Assembly (NCBI RefSeq): GCF_004331685.1
Contig: NZ_SJSM01000010.1
Location: forward strand, 1-64,000
Direction of reading: 5' to 3'
DNA from: Pedobacter hiemivivus
GTDB taxonomy: Bacteria; Bacteroidota; Bacteroidia; Sphingobacteriales; Sphingobacteriaceae
DNA length: 64,000 nucleotides
Below the pieces are notes generated by a model. It was not told the DNA's origin, did not search any database, and saw only the letters and a program-made list of their open reading frames with translations. Of the stretch, positions 55,623-63,858 are shown piece by piece. Each line of letters begins with the position of its first letter. The first letter of the stretch is position 1. The translations under genes were made by a program, and so were the position numbers.

Positions 55623-55996
55623 AATTCTGAGTTTTTAAGTGTTTCTTGGATGTAAGCTGACAGCCAGGGGTGCTGCGCTATATATTGGTGAAGGCTATAG
55701 ACTATAAATCTGTTCATATCGATGCCTTTGGCGAGTTTGATACGTTTAAGCAGGTTCATAGTTTTGCTGTCCAGACGGATCAGGCTTTTTTCTGTTCCTT
55801 CCAGGCGGAAGGCTTCCAGTGCGGTAAAGAAAGCGATAGCTTGAGTATCGCTTATAACTGGTTTGGGCGGTTTTTTAGGCTTTGTCAATGGGATGGATTC
55901 AGTAAGGGGGCTTTTCTTTTCAGGAAGTATGTCTTCGCTCTCCCCACTGCGGATCTTCTCACGCAGCTGATCCGCTAATGTTTTTATTTCATTCAT
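55619..55996 (-). CDS. DUF3408-like DNA-binding protein (TraB position)
   Basis: 125 residues. A proline- and lysine-rich first half and a C-terminal helix-rich part (LIRLDSKTMNLLKRIKLAKGIDMNRFIVYSLHQYIAQHPWL) resembling the ribbon-helix-helix-type end of DUF3408 proteins. Encoded right after ParA, overlapping it by four bases, so it may be the ParB-like partner. Confidence 0.65.
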   Translation of the reverse strand: MNEIKTLADQLREKIRSGESEDILPEKKSPLTESIPLTKPKKPPKPVISDTQAIAFFTALEAFRLEGTEKSLIRLDSKTMNLLKRIKLAKGIDMNRFIVYSLHQYIAQHPWLSAYIQETLKNSEL

Positions 55997-56628
55997 TTCG
56001 CTTCCTCCTTTAACAGGTAAGATTCATAGATCAGATCCAGTACCGGCAAAACTACCGGCAGTATAATGGCGGGAATATGCAGGGTATTGACCCGTTGAAA
56101 ATCAACCCTGTCAGCGATGCCTGGAGTCACTACACCAAACCTCTGTAACACCTTATCCACTTCCAATCGGGTATCATATTTTACTGTGGTCTTAATGCGG
56201 TTGGGCACAAAAATAAACGGTGCTTTGTTGTTGATCTTTTGGGTGACTAAAGCAAACAGCAGCGTAGAATCCACAGAAAACTCATCGTAATTGAAGGGAC
56301 AGAGGATTACATCGCCTGCAAGAAATACCGGAATAAGTCCGTCATCATCCATTTTTCCGGGAAGATCAATCAGCACAATCTCTCCCTGATTGTTGCCCAG
56401 CACTTTAAGCAACATGGGAAAATGTTTGAGATCGGAAGGGATGATCTCATAAAGTGGCTCATTCTCCAGAATTTTTGCCTTCACAGCCTTTGTGGCTATG
56501 GACTGCTGGTAATCCATATCCAGCACAGTTACCCTGCGGCCACGAAGGGCAGTTAAATAATTGGCCAGCAACAGGGTGAGCGTACTCTTTCCTGCGCCGC
56601 CTTTCTGATTTCCTATCAGTATGACCAT
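55993..56628 (-). CDS. parA: ParA-family ATPase (TraA of conjugative transposons)
   Basis: 211 residues. It carries a deviant Walker A (NQKGGAGKSTL), VLDMDYQQS as the A' motif, and VLIDLPGKMDDD at the Walker B position. It is the first gene of the traA-to-traN operon and may position the element or the transfer apparatus. It is 18 bases after the relaxase gene. Confidence 0.9.
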   Translation of the reverse strand: MVILIGNQKGGAGKSTLTLLLANYLTALRGRRVTVLDMDYQQSIATKAVKAKILENEPLYEIIPSDLKHFPMLLKVLGNNQGEIVLIDLPGKMDDDGLIPVFLAGDVILCPFNYDEFSVDSTLLFALVTQKINNKAPFIFVPNRIKTTVKYDTRLEVDKVLQRFGVVTPGIADRVDFQRVNTLHIPAIILPVVLPVLDLIYESYLLKEEAK

Positions 56629-56646
56629 AATGAAGGGTTTAAAAGG

Positions 56647-57885
56647 TTAACGGGAATTTGTCCTGGCTTTGCGCTGACGGCGACGGTTGCGTCCTAGTAT
56701 AGCCTCGTCATCTATGTCATCAGCGATATCCAGGTTGATTTCAGGTAGGCTTAAGCCCGAGTCCTGGGAAGCCAACGGATCGAATGGCTGGTCAAAAACA
56801 GCTTCAGTAAGTGTCGGTGAATTTTCATCATAAGGATGATCAGTTTGCTCCTGTATCTCCTGTAGCATTACTTCCTGACTTTCACCTTCCATTGTATGAT
56901 CCTGGCTAACAGAAACAATTTCAGACTGATCGTAGTTAACGCCATCTTCCGGTAAAATAAATTCGGCCAGTTTCATGACTTCAGTGCTACCTTTAAAAAC
57001 ACATTTACGGTTATGATCGATCAGGGTATAGCCATAGGGTGGCTTATTATCCTTTGAATGAAAAAGGACTTGTATTCCGAATTTCTCTCTCAATACCTCC
57101 GCTAGTTTGGAAGAATAACCATTCTGGATCTTTGCTCCGCCCCCAGGCTGTTCCTGGGTATGAGTGTAAATAGTGGGATCATGTTTCAATCTATATTTGC
57201 CAATGATGGCACGGAGCTGTTTTACCCGGTCTAAGTTTTTATTATAGATGGTAATTTTAGCATCTACTTTTTCTAAAGAGATTTGCGCAAGTTCCTTCCC
57301 ATATTTGCAGATGCCGTAGTGGTCGTCGGATAAAACAAGCGAATAGCCCTGAGCTTCCAGTAGCATCATAAACTGGGGACGGGTTGAGAAGTTATAGGAT
57401 AATGCTTTTTCCAGCAGAACCAATACTTCCTTTTTTTCGTCTATACCCATAATCCGGTTCAGCACCTGATACGCCCTGAGTTTCTCAAAGCTGTCCGATA
57501 TTTTTTTACCGTCCATTCCCACTCGGGTGGATACCAGATGGACGTGGTTGTTATCAGTGTCTTTATGAAAAATCAGGAGATAGGGCTGCTCACCGTAGCC
57601 CATCCCTTTCAACCATTGCTCGGCGATACTGGTCAGCTCTTCCTTAGTATGGGATTTCCCTTTCGCGGAAATGACCACATGAAGCTGCGGGTATTTGGTG
57701 CGGCTACTTCGGGCGGAGACAGCTTTCAGGTAATTTATATAATCCGTTGGTCGCAGCTGATCCAGCGCCTGCAAAGCACCAAAATTTTTAACAACCATTA
57801 ACTCACCTTTATCCAATTCAACCTTATCTGTGTTGTAACTTACCCCTTTAAACGTTTCCGATTTTTTAAGGAATTTTACAATCAT
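56647..57885 (-). CDS. mobB: Conjugative relaxase (MobB-type)
   Basis: 412 residues. Relaxase/mobilisation nuclease domain in the first half: three histidines H107, H114 and H116 (IFHKDTDNNHVHLVSTRV) form the metal site, and the catalytic tyrosine is probably in the N-terminal region (for example SYNTDKVE). It nicks at oriT and pilots the single strand into the recipient. The C-terminal third is acidic and probably disordered. It follows the relaxosome accessory gene by ten bases. Confidence 0.9.
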   Translation of the reverse strand: MIVKFLKKSETFKGVSYNTDKVELDKGELMVVKNFGALQALDQLRPTDYINYLKAVSARSSRTKYPQLHVVISAKGKSHTKEELTSIAEQWLKGMGYGEQPYLLIFHKDTDNNHVHLVSTRVGMDGKKISDSFEKLRAYQVLNRIMGIDEKKEVLVLLEKALSYNFSTRPQFMMLLEAQGYSLVLSDDHYGICKYGKELAQISLEKVDAKITIYNKNLDRVKQLRAIIGKYRLKHDPTIYTHTQEQPGGGAKIQNGYSSKLAEVLREKFGIQVLFHSKDNKPPYGYTLIDHNRKCVFKGSTEVMKLAEFILPEDGVNYDQSEIVSVSQDHTMEGESQEVMLQEIQEQTDHPYDENSPTLTEAVFDQPFDPLASQDSGLSLPEINLDIADDIDDEAILGRNRRRQRKARTNSR

Positions 57886-57895
57886 AAAGTTCAGT

Positions 57896-58306
57896 TTAGG
57901 TTTTCATTAATCTGATAATTTGCCGGATGGCTTTTTCGAGTTCCTGCTGGATTTGGATATAACCAGAAAAAAGTTCATTAAACTGACTTGCCACATTTGC
58001 ATTCAGCATCCCCTGTTTGTTCAGGACATTGGCGTGCCTAGCCAGCTGGTTGATGTTGTTTCCTGACCTTCCCAATTCTGCACCGATGGAATCCAATAGC
58101 TTTAGCAGTTCCTGGGCATTAACCAGAATACTACCTGTATGATACAGCACCCTTTGCCGGATCAGTTCCATCCGGGTTATGCCGACGGCATTTTCGATAA
58201 TTAAAAGAGCTTTGAATTCTTCCTCCGTTAGTCTGGCTTTAATGACTTTTGTTCTCTTTCCGGATGTCATTTCTGGCCTGCCTACTTTTTTTGTTGTTTT
58301 CTTCAT
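57896..58306 (-). CDS. mobA: Relaxosome accessory protein (MobA/MobC-like)
   Basis: About 136 residues from the ATG giving MKKTTKKVGRPEMT; the longer upstream frame runs into the hairpin region and is not protein-like. A basic, arginine- and lysine-rich start is followed by a ribbon-helix-helix-type segment (IKARLTEEEFKALLIIENAVGITRMELIRQRVL) and the LGRSGNNINQLARHANV motif of mobilisation proteins. It binds near oriT and helps the relaxase. Confidence 0.85.
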   Translation of the reverse strand: MKKTTKKVGRPEMTSGKRTKVIKARLTEEEFKALLIIENAVGITRMELIRQRVLYHTGSILVNAQELLKLLDSIGAELGRSGNNINQLARHANVLNKQGMLNANVASQFNELFSGYIQIQQELEKAIRQIIRLMKT

Positions 58307-58367
58307 AGGGCTTTGGAGGGGCTTTAGGGCGCTTTGCAGAAAAACCGAGTTGCGCGGGTTTTTCCCC

Positions 58368-58447
58368 CCTTTATTTAGCCTTCCCCCGTCGGGAGGAAGG
58401 CTAAATAAAGGCAAGTGAGTTTTTGGGCCCCCAAAAACACAACTTGC
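58368..58447 (+). promoter_or_regulatory. Two adjacent hairpins, candidate oriT region
   Basis: Arms 58368-58384 and 58395-58411 make a 17-bp stem, and a second nested hairpin occupies 58410-58448 (GGCAAGT with ACTTGCC outside, GTTTTTGGG with CCCAAAAAC inside). They sit directly upstream of mobA and mobB, where oriT of Bacteroidota conjugative elements is usually found. The nick site cannot be determined by sight. The stretch from 58448 to 58590 contains no gene. Confidence 0.5.
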
Positions 58448-58590
58448 CGCTTACAAAACAAGAGAGGTTTTGTAATGCGGATAACCGAAATCGCAATCAA
58501 AAAGATAGTTTTGTTTGGCGGGAAGGCAGGAGGTTCCGCTGTAGAGTTTGGTTTTTAGGGTTATGCAAGGAATGATCTGTTGTTTTTTTG

Positions 58591-58857
58591 TTTAGTCAGC
58601 CTATTGCTTAGTTGCATAAAACTTAGGCACATAAGTAAATATGCATCTAAGCGTTTAGTCGCTTAGCCTGAAATGGTGTTTGTTTATTTTTTTAGCCAGC
58701 CTATTGCTTAGCTTCATAAACACTTAGGTACATAAGTAAATAAACATCTGAACATGTTACCATTTAGCTTTATAAGCGACTAAACGAATTAGTGTTTTGT
58801 TATTTATTCAGCCTATTGCTTATTCAATAGGCGGATAGGCTGCTTAGCTGACTAAAC
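58591..58857. repeat. Direct-repeat region, iteron-like
   Basis: A block (about 55 bases) starting TTTAGTCAGCCTATTGCTTAG at 58591 is repeated at 58691, 100 bases later, with few changes, and CAGCCTATTGCTTA recurs at 58809, with a diverged copy at 59228 (CAGCCTATTGATTA). ACTTAGGNACATAAGTAAAT occurs at 58621 and 58722. The region is AT-rich, without genes, and rich in CTTAG/CTAAG words. It may be an origin, a centromere for ParA, or part of oriT. Confidence 0.7.
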
Positions 58858-59145
58858 TTACTGTTGATTCTTGTTTTCTGTCCTGCACTTGTCCGCAGCA
58901 CCAGGATACATTTCTAATATTTCTTTATTTGCATCTGCAAGCATTTTTCTTAGGGTCTTTATAATGTCCCTTCGCCCACGGTTATAGCCTTTTCGCCATG
59001 TGGGATAATCCTGATAACTATACAGAGGATTAAAAGGATCCTGACAACCGGTCATTATTTTTTTTAATGAGTTCGACAGGTACTTTGTGATAAAATAAAA
59101 GGCAAAAATGAATATGATCATGTGCCAGGTAATGATAATTTGCAT
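58858..59145 (-). CDS. Small membrane protein of unknown function
   Basis: 95 residues with one N-terminal helix (IIITWHMIIFIFAFYFITKYL) and a charged C-terminal part. It lies between the repeat block and the primase-like gene, with repeat copies on both sides. No family recognised. Confidence 0.5.
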   Translation of the reverse strand: MQIIITWHMIIFIFAFYFITKYLSNSLKKIMTGCQDPFNPLYSYQDYPTWRKGYNRGRRDIIKTLRKMLADANKEILEMYPGAADKCRTENKNQQ

Positions 59146-59276
59146 AATGTGGATATTAAGTGAATGATGGATGAGTTATTTAAGAATGGAATATGCATTT
59201 TACTGAATAATCAATAGGCAACTTATCCAGCCTATTGATTAGCTATATAATCGGTTAACTACATAAGTACTTAGCT

Positions 59277-60278
59277 TTATATAGCAGTTATCGCCGATAG
59301 GTTGACATTATTTTCGTAGACACGATCTTCCTCCCAAGGCATCCGTTTAACCGGCTCGGCCATTAGTTTCGCGTTATAATCGTTGTAGCCCTCATATACA
59401 GCAGATTTATCTACAGCATGGGGCAATTCCTGTTTCAGTTTTTCTAGACCTGCTGTCCCCGCTGGGTCATGATCAAAATAAACACCTATATGAGAGAAAT
59501 CTCTTGCTTTAGCAATTCCAGCATTTAAAAGATTAATTGAATTCAGTACCAAAACACTATCAGTTGCTTCCGGATTATCTTTAATCCAGCTGAGATAGTC
59601 CATATATCCTTCAAATATGACCAAGTGTTGTGGATCTCCAGGAATGAAGCTAATTGCTTTTTTTCCCAGGCAGGCCTTGAATTCTTTATCTCCTATCTTA
59701 TTACGAAGTTCCCAGCTACCAGCCTCGTTCTGCCATCCGGCTGAAAAATAGGATTTCGAGCGACCATTACTTTCAACTGTATAGTAAACTTCTTTTAGCT
59801 TGCCTTGTGCAAGCTCCCAGATACCTCTACTCTGGAGATAGCGGCTAATGGCTGGGTGTGTTCCCAATTCTTTAGTCGTATTTATTTTATAACTGGGAGC
59901 TACAGGGATAGCATCCGCCACAGCCAAACGTGGGCGCTTGTTCCTTAACGTTTCGTCTAAAGCAGGCGCGAGAGAATCAACATTACAAAGGGTACTAATT
60001 TTTTCCAATACTTCTCTAAAGGATGCCGGGTGCCAATAGGCTAGTCCTAGGTCAATAACATTCCCACCTTTAATACCGGAACGGTTTTCTCCACCGTGAT
60101 CGTACCATACGCCTAGTTGTTCGTTGACGCAAAAAGATGCAGTGTTTTCTTCCCTGAGCATGCTCTTGTAAAAGAGTTCTTTGCCAGATCGATGTGTAGG
60201 AGCATGACCCAGCCGGGTCAGCATGTCAACCAGAGAAACCTGTTCTTTGATCTGGTTCGCATTTAAAAAAGCTGTCAT
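59277..60278 (-). CDS. Toprim primase-like protein with altered zinc-finger domain
   Basis: 333 residues. The N-terminal part follows the CHC2 primase zinc-finger layout (FYKSMLREENTASFCVNEQLGVWYDHG...GGNVIDL), but the expected cysteines are largely missing. A Toprim domain (about 205-300) has the E of VIFEGYMDYLSW and DHDPAGTAG (DxD..G). Proteins like this accompany Bacteroidota conjugative elements; DNA priming on the transferred strand is inferred. It stands apart from the rteC-like gene upstream, separated by two hairpins. Confidence 0.8.
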   Translation of the reverse strand: MTAFLNANQIKEQVSLVDMLTRLGHAPTHRSGKELFYKSMLREENTASFCVNEQLGVWYDHGGENRSGIKGGNVIDLGLAYWHPASFREVLEKISTLCNVDSLAPALDETLRNKRPRLAVADAIPVAPSYKINTTKELGTHPAISRYLQSRGIWELAQGKLKEVYYTVESNGRSKSYFSAGWQNEAGSWELRNKIGDKEFKACLGKKAISFIPGDPQHLVIFEGYMDYLSWIKDNPEATDSVLVLNSINLLNAGIAKARDFSHIGVYFDHDPAGTAGLEKLKQELPHAVDKSAVYEGYNDYNAKLMAEPVKRMPWEEDRVYENNVNLSAITAI

Positions 60279-60325
60279 ACGCTGTAGTTTTAGATGTTAG
60301 TTTCGGAGATTTCAGAAACGCAAAA

Positions 60326-60392
60326 GGGGGCAAAATGCCCCCTTCGCAGAGTTAGCTGCTCCGTATCGTTTTGATACGGAGCAGCTAACTCT
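60326..60392 (-). terminator. Tandem hairpins between rteC and the primase-like gene
   Basis: A 20-bp perfect stem with a 5-base loop (60348-60367 with 60373-60392) and a 7-bp GC stem (60326-60332 with 60336-60342), each complete. On the minus strand the GC stem is followed by TTTTGCG. They can end transcription from rteC or attenuate the primase-like gene, whose start is 48 bases further. Confidence 0.7.
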
Positions 60393-60517
60393 ATATATAA
60401 CCGGGAATACTCACGTGAGCAACTACATGCTCTGCCAAAACTGACTGCCTACGGCTCATTGATCCTCAACCTTTTTCATACACGTATGATTTAGGTTGGT
60501 GACAACTGCACTATAAT

Positions 60518-60664
60518 TTACGGCTCAGCACCGTAAACGCTTCTTCCCTCAATGTCAAAGATCTTGTTCGATATTGAGGTCAAAATTGGCCAGGGCAGAG
60601 ACGGGGCTTTCCCAAGTTGAAAATGTTGGTATTGATTTATTTTATCCAGGTTGTACTTATCCAT
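60518..60664 (-). CDS. Possible small protein overlapping the rteC stop
   Basis: 48 codons, starting ATGGATAAGTAC so that its ATG overlaps the TAA of rteC (ATGGATAA). It reads DKYNLDKINQYQHFQLGKAP and ends YGAEP. It is not similar to anything I know. Coupling by stop-start overlap is typical of real small genes, but chance cannot be excluded. The remaining stretch 60393-60517 holds a small TACGG..CCGTA hairpin only. Confidence 0.3.
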   Translation of the reverse strand: MDKYNLDKINQYQHFQLGKAPSLPWPILTSISNKIFDIEGRSVYGAEP

Positions 60665-61538
60665 TTGTCTGTGGTTTTTTCTTAGGTTTAAAACTGTTGG
60701 TTTCATCTATGTGCTGGTGGATAGCTTCCCGCATTTCGTCCAGATATTTAGTATAGCTAATAGTTTTACGTCTGCGAATGTCTAAAAACATTCGGTAGGC
60801 CTGGCTGAGATCAATGTTCAGGCTGTCTTCCAACCATTCAATTACGTGGCTTATCTCAGCTTTGCCACCATTGATCCGCTGAGTATAATAAATGCCATAG
60901 GCGATTTCGATCAGTTCCACTTTATCACCGGACCACCAACGGTTTTTTGAAGCGAGTAGTTCCGCAATAAAAACATTGTCAGGGTTCTGATAAAGCAACC
61001 TTAGACGGCGGATAATAAAATCCCGAAGCATCTCATATGCTCGGAATTTTGAAAACATATAATCCTGATTCGTGGAAAATTCTGGATCAGCAGTTAGATG
61101 TTCTTGGCCAATAGGAAATTCAATCCTATTCTTTCGAAGGAAAAATTCACTATCCTTTATCGTTTCATCCTGTAGGTAGTACTGGTAGCTGAAAGAATAG
61201 ACCTTAAAACATCGATTAATGATGCCTAATTCATCCATATAATAATCTCGGAGCATTTGGTCAGTGCCAACTGGAACGGTGGCAAGAATATTGTGCAGTT
61301 CAACGACATAAATGTACCAACAGTAAAATCTTGGTTTAGTATATTTAAAAAAGTAGATTTCTGCATCTGGGGTTTCAAAGGGGTGTTCCCGAATAAATGC
61401 TTTCAGTAGCTCCAAGGTGGAGGCAATGCAGACAAGGGAGGAAGTTAGGTTTTGAACGGATGCTTTAAGTGATCCATTGATGTGTTCCAGCTGCGTTTGC
61501 ATACCGGCATACAATAATTCCATGTGATTTACTGACAT
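60657..61538 (-). CDS. rteC: RteC-domain regulatory protein
   Basis: 293 residues. The pattern DSEFFLRKNRIEFPIG...DPEFSTNQDYMFSKFRAYEMLRDFII matches RteC, the protein that controls excision of CTnDOT-like elements. A C-terminal part (VELIEIAYGIYYTQRINGGKAEISHVIEWLEDSLNIDLSQAYRMFLDIRRRK) is a winged-helix-like or DNA-contact region. No RteA-RteB two-component pair is visible in the window. It is followed by a possible coupled small ORF and tandem hairpins. Confidence 0.85.
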   Translation of the reverse strand: MSVNHMELLYAGMQTQLEHINGSLKASVQNLTSSLVCIASTLELLKAFIREHPFETPDAEIYFFKYTKPRFYCWYIYVVELHNILATVPVGTDQMLRDYYMDELGIINRCFKVYSFSYQYYLQDETIKDSEFFLRKNRIEFPIGQEHLTADPEFSTNQDYMFSKFRAYEMLRDFIIRRLRLLYQNPDNVFIAELLASKNRWWSGDKVELIEIAYGIYYTQRINGGKAEISHVIEWLEDSLNIDLSQAYRMFLDIRRRKTISYTKYLDEMREAIHQHIDETNSFKPKKKPQTNG

Positions 61539-61783
61539 TTAGAAATGTTTAAGATGAAAACTGCGCTCCCCCTTAATTTTGAATATCAGATTATATAGAG
61601 CAGAAAAATGGGGATATTTCATAATCAAATAAAGACAAATAACATTGAAGAGAAATTATCCCGCCAGTGTCAATGGATTATTGCAACCCTCAAACAGTCT
61701 TAAAAGAATATGATTTTTTGGACTCAAGAGATAGAAATCCACAGATTATATTAATAAAAAACAAAAATTTGGTTCCTAGGCAA

Positions 61784-61984
61784 TTAATGACGGATTTTGC
61801 TTTTAACCTCAGTCCTATAACTTTTGAGGTCTTCTTCCACGCAATGAGATAGTCCAACTACCAATAGAATGTTCAATAAAATTCCAAGAAAAACCACTAA
61901 ACAGAAATCGAACATTGTAACTGGGTGTGAGGCTGGCACCTGTTCCATTAGAAATAATTGTGGGTTTAATAGAGCATCATTCAT
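61784..61984 (-). CDS. Small single-helix membrane protein
   Basis: 66 residues with one helix (FDFCLVVFLGILLNILLVVGL) and a short charged end. No family recognised. It lies alone between rteC and the next minus-strand gene. The stretch 61539-61783 shows nothing convincing. Confidence 0.4.
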   Translation of the reverse strand: MNDALLNPQLFLMEQVPASHPVTMFDFCLVVFLGILLNILLVVGLSHCVEEDLKSYRTEVKSKIRH

Positions 61985-62020
61985 ATTCTAATGATTTTTA
62001 AAATATACGTATTGAAAGTT

Positions 62021-62057
62021 TTCATTAGAAGCAGAATAGTATTCCGCTTCTAATGAA
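62021..62057 (-). terminator. Long hairpin after the 125-residue gene
   Basis: TTCATTAGAAGC (62021-62032) pairs with 62046-62057, and GAATA pairs with TATTC inside. It lies about 30 bases beyond the stop of the gene at 62085. The downstream T tract is weak, so termination is likely but not certain. Confidence 0.5.
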
Positions 62058-62084
62058 TTTTGTGATCTAAAGTCTTTGATTATC

Positions 62085-62462
62085 CTATTGCTCGTCATCT
62101 GATAAGACGTTTGATTGCACCCAATAATCTTTGCTCTTTCTATAGGACTCATTTATGATCTCGCTGTAATGACTGCAATTAAACGACGCATTTAATAAGT
62201 CCCCCACTCTCAAACCAAAAAACACTTCTAACATTCTAACGGTACAATAGGGAATGTCCATTTTAGAATCGATTGGGATTTTTGCGTAATTCCAGAAAGT
62301 GTTTATTGATTTTCCCAAATAATCTGGCATCGACCTAACCACAATTCTATATTCATAAACGGTCAGTCTTTCCAGACATTCTTGGATTTTGTACTTAAGC
62401 ATTTCGTTACCGGGCTTCCCAGAGAAATGCAATTCGGCAGGTTCATGGTTCATATTTCTCAT
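62085..62462 (-). CDS. Hypothetical protein
   Basis: 125 residues, no signal or membrane segment. A central helical part (ECLERLTVYEYRIVVRSMPDYLG) and a segment TFWNYAKIPIDSKMDIPYCTVRMLEVFF that could be a helix-turn-helix, but I do not recognise a family. It is divergent from a Cro/CI-like regulator, with a large inverted repeat in between, so it might be regulatory. Confidence 0.45.
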   Translation of the reverse strand: MRNMNHEPAELHFSGKPGNEMLKYKIQECLERLTVYEYRIVVRSMPDYLGKSINTFWNYAKIPIDSKMDIPYCTVRMLEVFFGLRVGDLLNASFNCSHYSEIINESYRKSKDYWVQSNVLSDDEQ

Positions 62463-62529
62463 TTAGTTAGTTAAAAACCTAAAATGAGTCCTGGAGAGTA
62501 GATTGATAAATTTGGGATCTGCCCGCCGT

Positions 62530-62665
62530 GGCAATAAAGTTTCTGAAGCCTTACGTTAACACAGCCGCAGCAGACCCCAAATCTATCGTGACATACAAAT
62601 ATAGTATATCTACATATAGATTGGGTTAACCTGCTGTCTTGCGTTAACGGCTTCAGAAAGTTTGC
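62530..62665. repeat. Large imperfect inverted repeat in a divergent promoter region
   Basis: The left arm GGCAATAAAGTTTCTGAAGCC (62530-62550) and following GTTAAC are matched in reverse by 62643-62665 (GTTAAC GGCTTCAGAAA..TTTGCC). Shorter inner matches (GCAGCAG, CCAAATCTAT) extend the arms toward a central AT-rich core near 62590-62625. Both divergent genes would read away from it. It may be an operator pair, an invertible segment, or a structured non-coding element. 62666-62834 holds no other clear feature. Confidence 0.6.
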
Positions 62666-62834
62666 CGCAAGACTCTTAATAATTGTTTTGTTTTATTTTG
62701 TCAAATCATTGATTTATTTATAAAATTTCATGCTCTAAGATATAAAATAATATATTATTCTCCTAATTAAGAGTGGGCTAATTAAGAGTAATAAATGAAT
62801 TGTATTTTTTCCAGTTTAGGGATAGATAAAAAAA

Positions 62835-63098
62835 ATGGCTGGGATTAAGAAAAAGGCGGAAATACCTCTAGATATTAAAAAGATTGGATTGCGATTGAGA
62901 CAACTGCGAAAAGAAAAAGGATTCAGCAACTCGGACGAGTTTGCTTACGAATATCAGTTAAATCGATCGCAATATGGGAAGTATGAGGCTGGTTCTGAAG
63001 ACTTAAGGCTAAGCTCGTTAGTTAAGATCTTAGAAAAATTAGAAATCGGGTTAAGCGATTTTTTTAATGAAGATTACGACAATATCAAATTACTATAG
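62835..63098 (+). CDS. Cro/CI-family helix-turn-helix regulator
   Basis: 87 residues with an XRE-type helix-turn-helix: IGLRLRQLRKEKGFSNSDEFAYEYQLNRSQYGKYEAGSED, then LSSLVKILEKL. It is probably a repressor of element functions. It is divergent from the gene at 62085, with the large inverted repeat between them. Confidence 0.85.
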   Translation: MAGIKKKAEIPLDIKKIGLRLRQLRKEKGFSNSDEFAYEYQLNRSQYGKYEAGSEDLRLSSLVKILEKLEIGLSDFFNEDYDNIKLL

Positions 63099-63163
63099 AA
63101 CATTAAGAACTGAGATTGTTTTTCGGATTTGTGTATTATTTTCATCGACCAGTTGATGCCAGG

Positions 63164-63856
63164 CTAAAAGTCTAGCCAGTCTTCGTCCATAAAATCATCG
63201 AATTCAAACGGATCAGGCTGCGCCCAGAAGGTGCGGGAAATAAAGATGCCATAGACGGAAACATCGGGGAATCTCTGCTTGATGGCATTCTTGCAAGCGA
63301 GGTAATGTCCACCGGAAGTGAGTACATCATCAAAAAGGATTACCGAATCCCTTATTCCTTCAGCTAGTTGCTCATCAATGGTCATATTCGCCTGGATTTC
63401 TGCTGGCGAAGGCCGATCATTTGGATTCTCATGTGCTGATCGTATATTTTCAATATTCAACAAAAGTTCGCGAATATCTGCACCCCCCTGAAAACTTTTA
63501 CTGAGTAGTTGCAGCATGCGATCATCATATTCTGAGTCTGCTCTACATTTTGATGGAGGAATTGGAACCAGAGTGACAGTGCCTACGGAAACTTGCGGAA
63601 CTATAGAGTTTATGAACAACTGTGTCAATTTCTGTATCGCCTCACCCTTATACTTCCACTGGTAGGTGGTTCTTGTGGACATTTTCTTTTTGAAGTTGAT
63701 GATCAGCTGCTTTTCTTGGTTTTCAAAGCCATCTTCCTTCTTATACTCCATCAGGTAGTAACAGTTGTCATCGGCATTCAGGTGATAATGCTTTTCGATG
63801 GTCAGTTCGTCGATTTTGATCAGACGATATTTATCCTGTAGCAACTTCTTTACCAC
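63164..63856 (-). CDS. Phosphoribosyltransferase-like protein
   Basis: 230 residues. A PRPP-binding loop SVILFDDVLTSGGHYLAC (aspartates 176-177) and an earlier VTLVPIPPSKCR strand match type I phosphoribosyltransferases and ComF. The acidic C-terminus (FDDFMDEDWLDF) is unusual. The start is MVKKLLQDKY. It is just downstream of another minus-strand frame that leaves the window. A salvage role is possible; element-borne versions may also have defence or DNA-uptake roles, which is inference. Confidence 0.75.
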   Translation of the reverse strand: MVKKLLQDKYRLIKIDELTIEKHYHLNADDNCYYLMEYKKEDGFENQEKQLIINFKKKMSTRTTYQWKYKGEAIQKLTQLFINSIVPQVSVGTVTLVPIPPSKCRADSEYDDRMLQLLSKSFQGGADIRELLLNIENIRSAHENPNDRPSPAEIQANMTIDEQLAEGIRDSVILFDDVLTSGGHYLACKNAIKQRFPDVSVYGIFISRTFWAQPDPFEFDDFMDEDWLDF

Positions 63857-63858
63857 GG

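Noticed and set aside
60208-60224. Palindrome resembling part of the traG hairpin (TGACCC..GGGTCA)
   Set aside because: It lies in the intact coding sequence of the primase-like gene, is shorter, and does not disturb the frame.
61667-61852. Plus-strand frame of 61 codons
   Set aside because: No protein-like features, and it overlaps the membrane-helix frame on the other strand.
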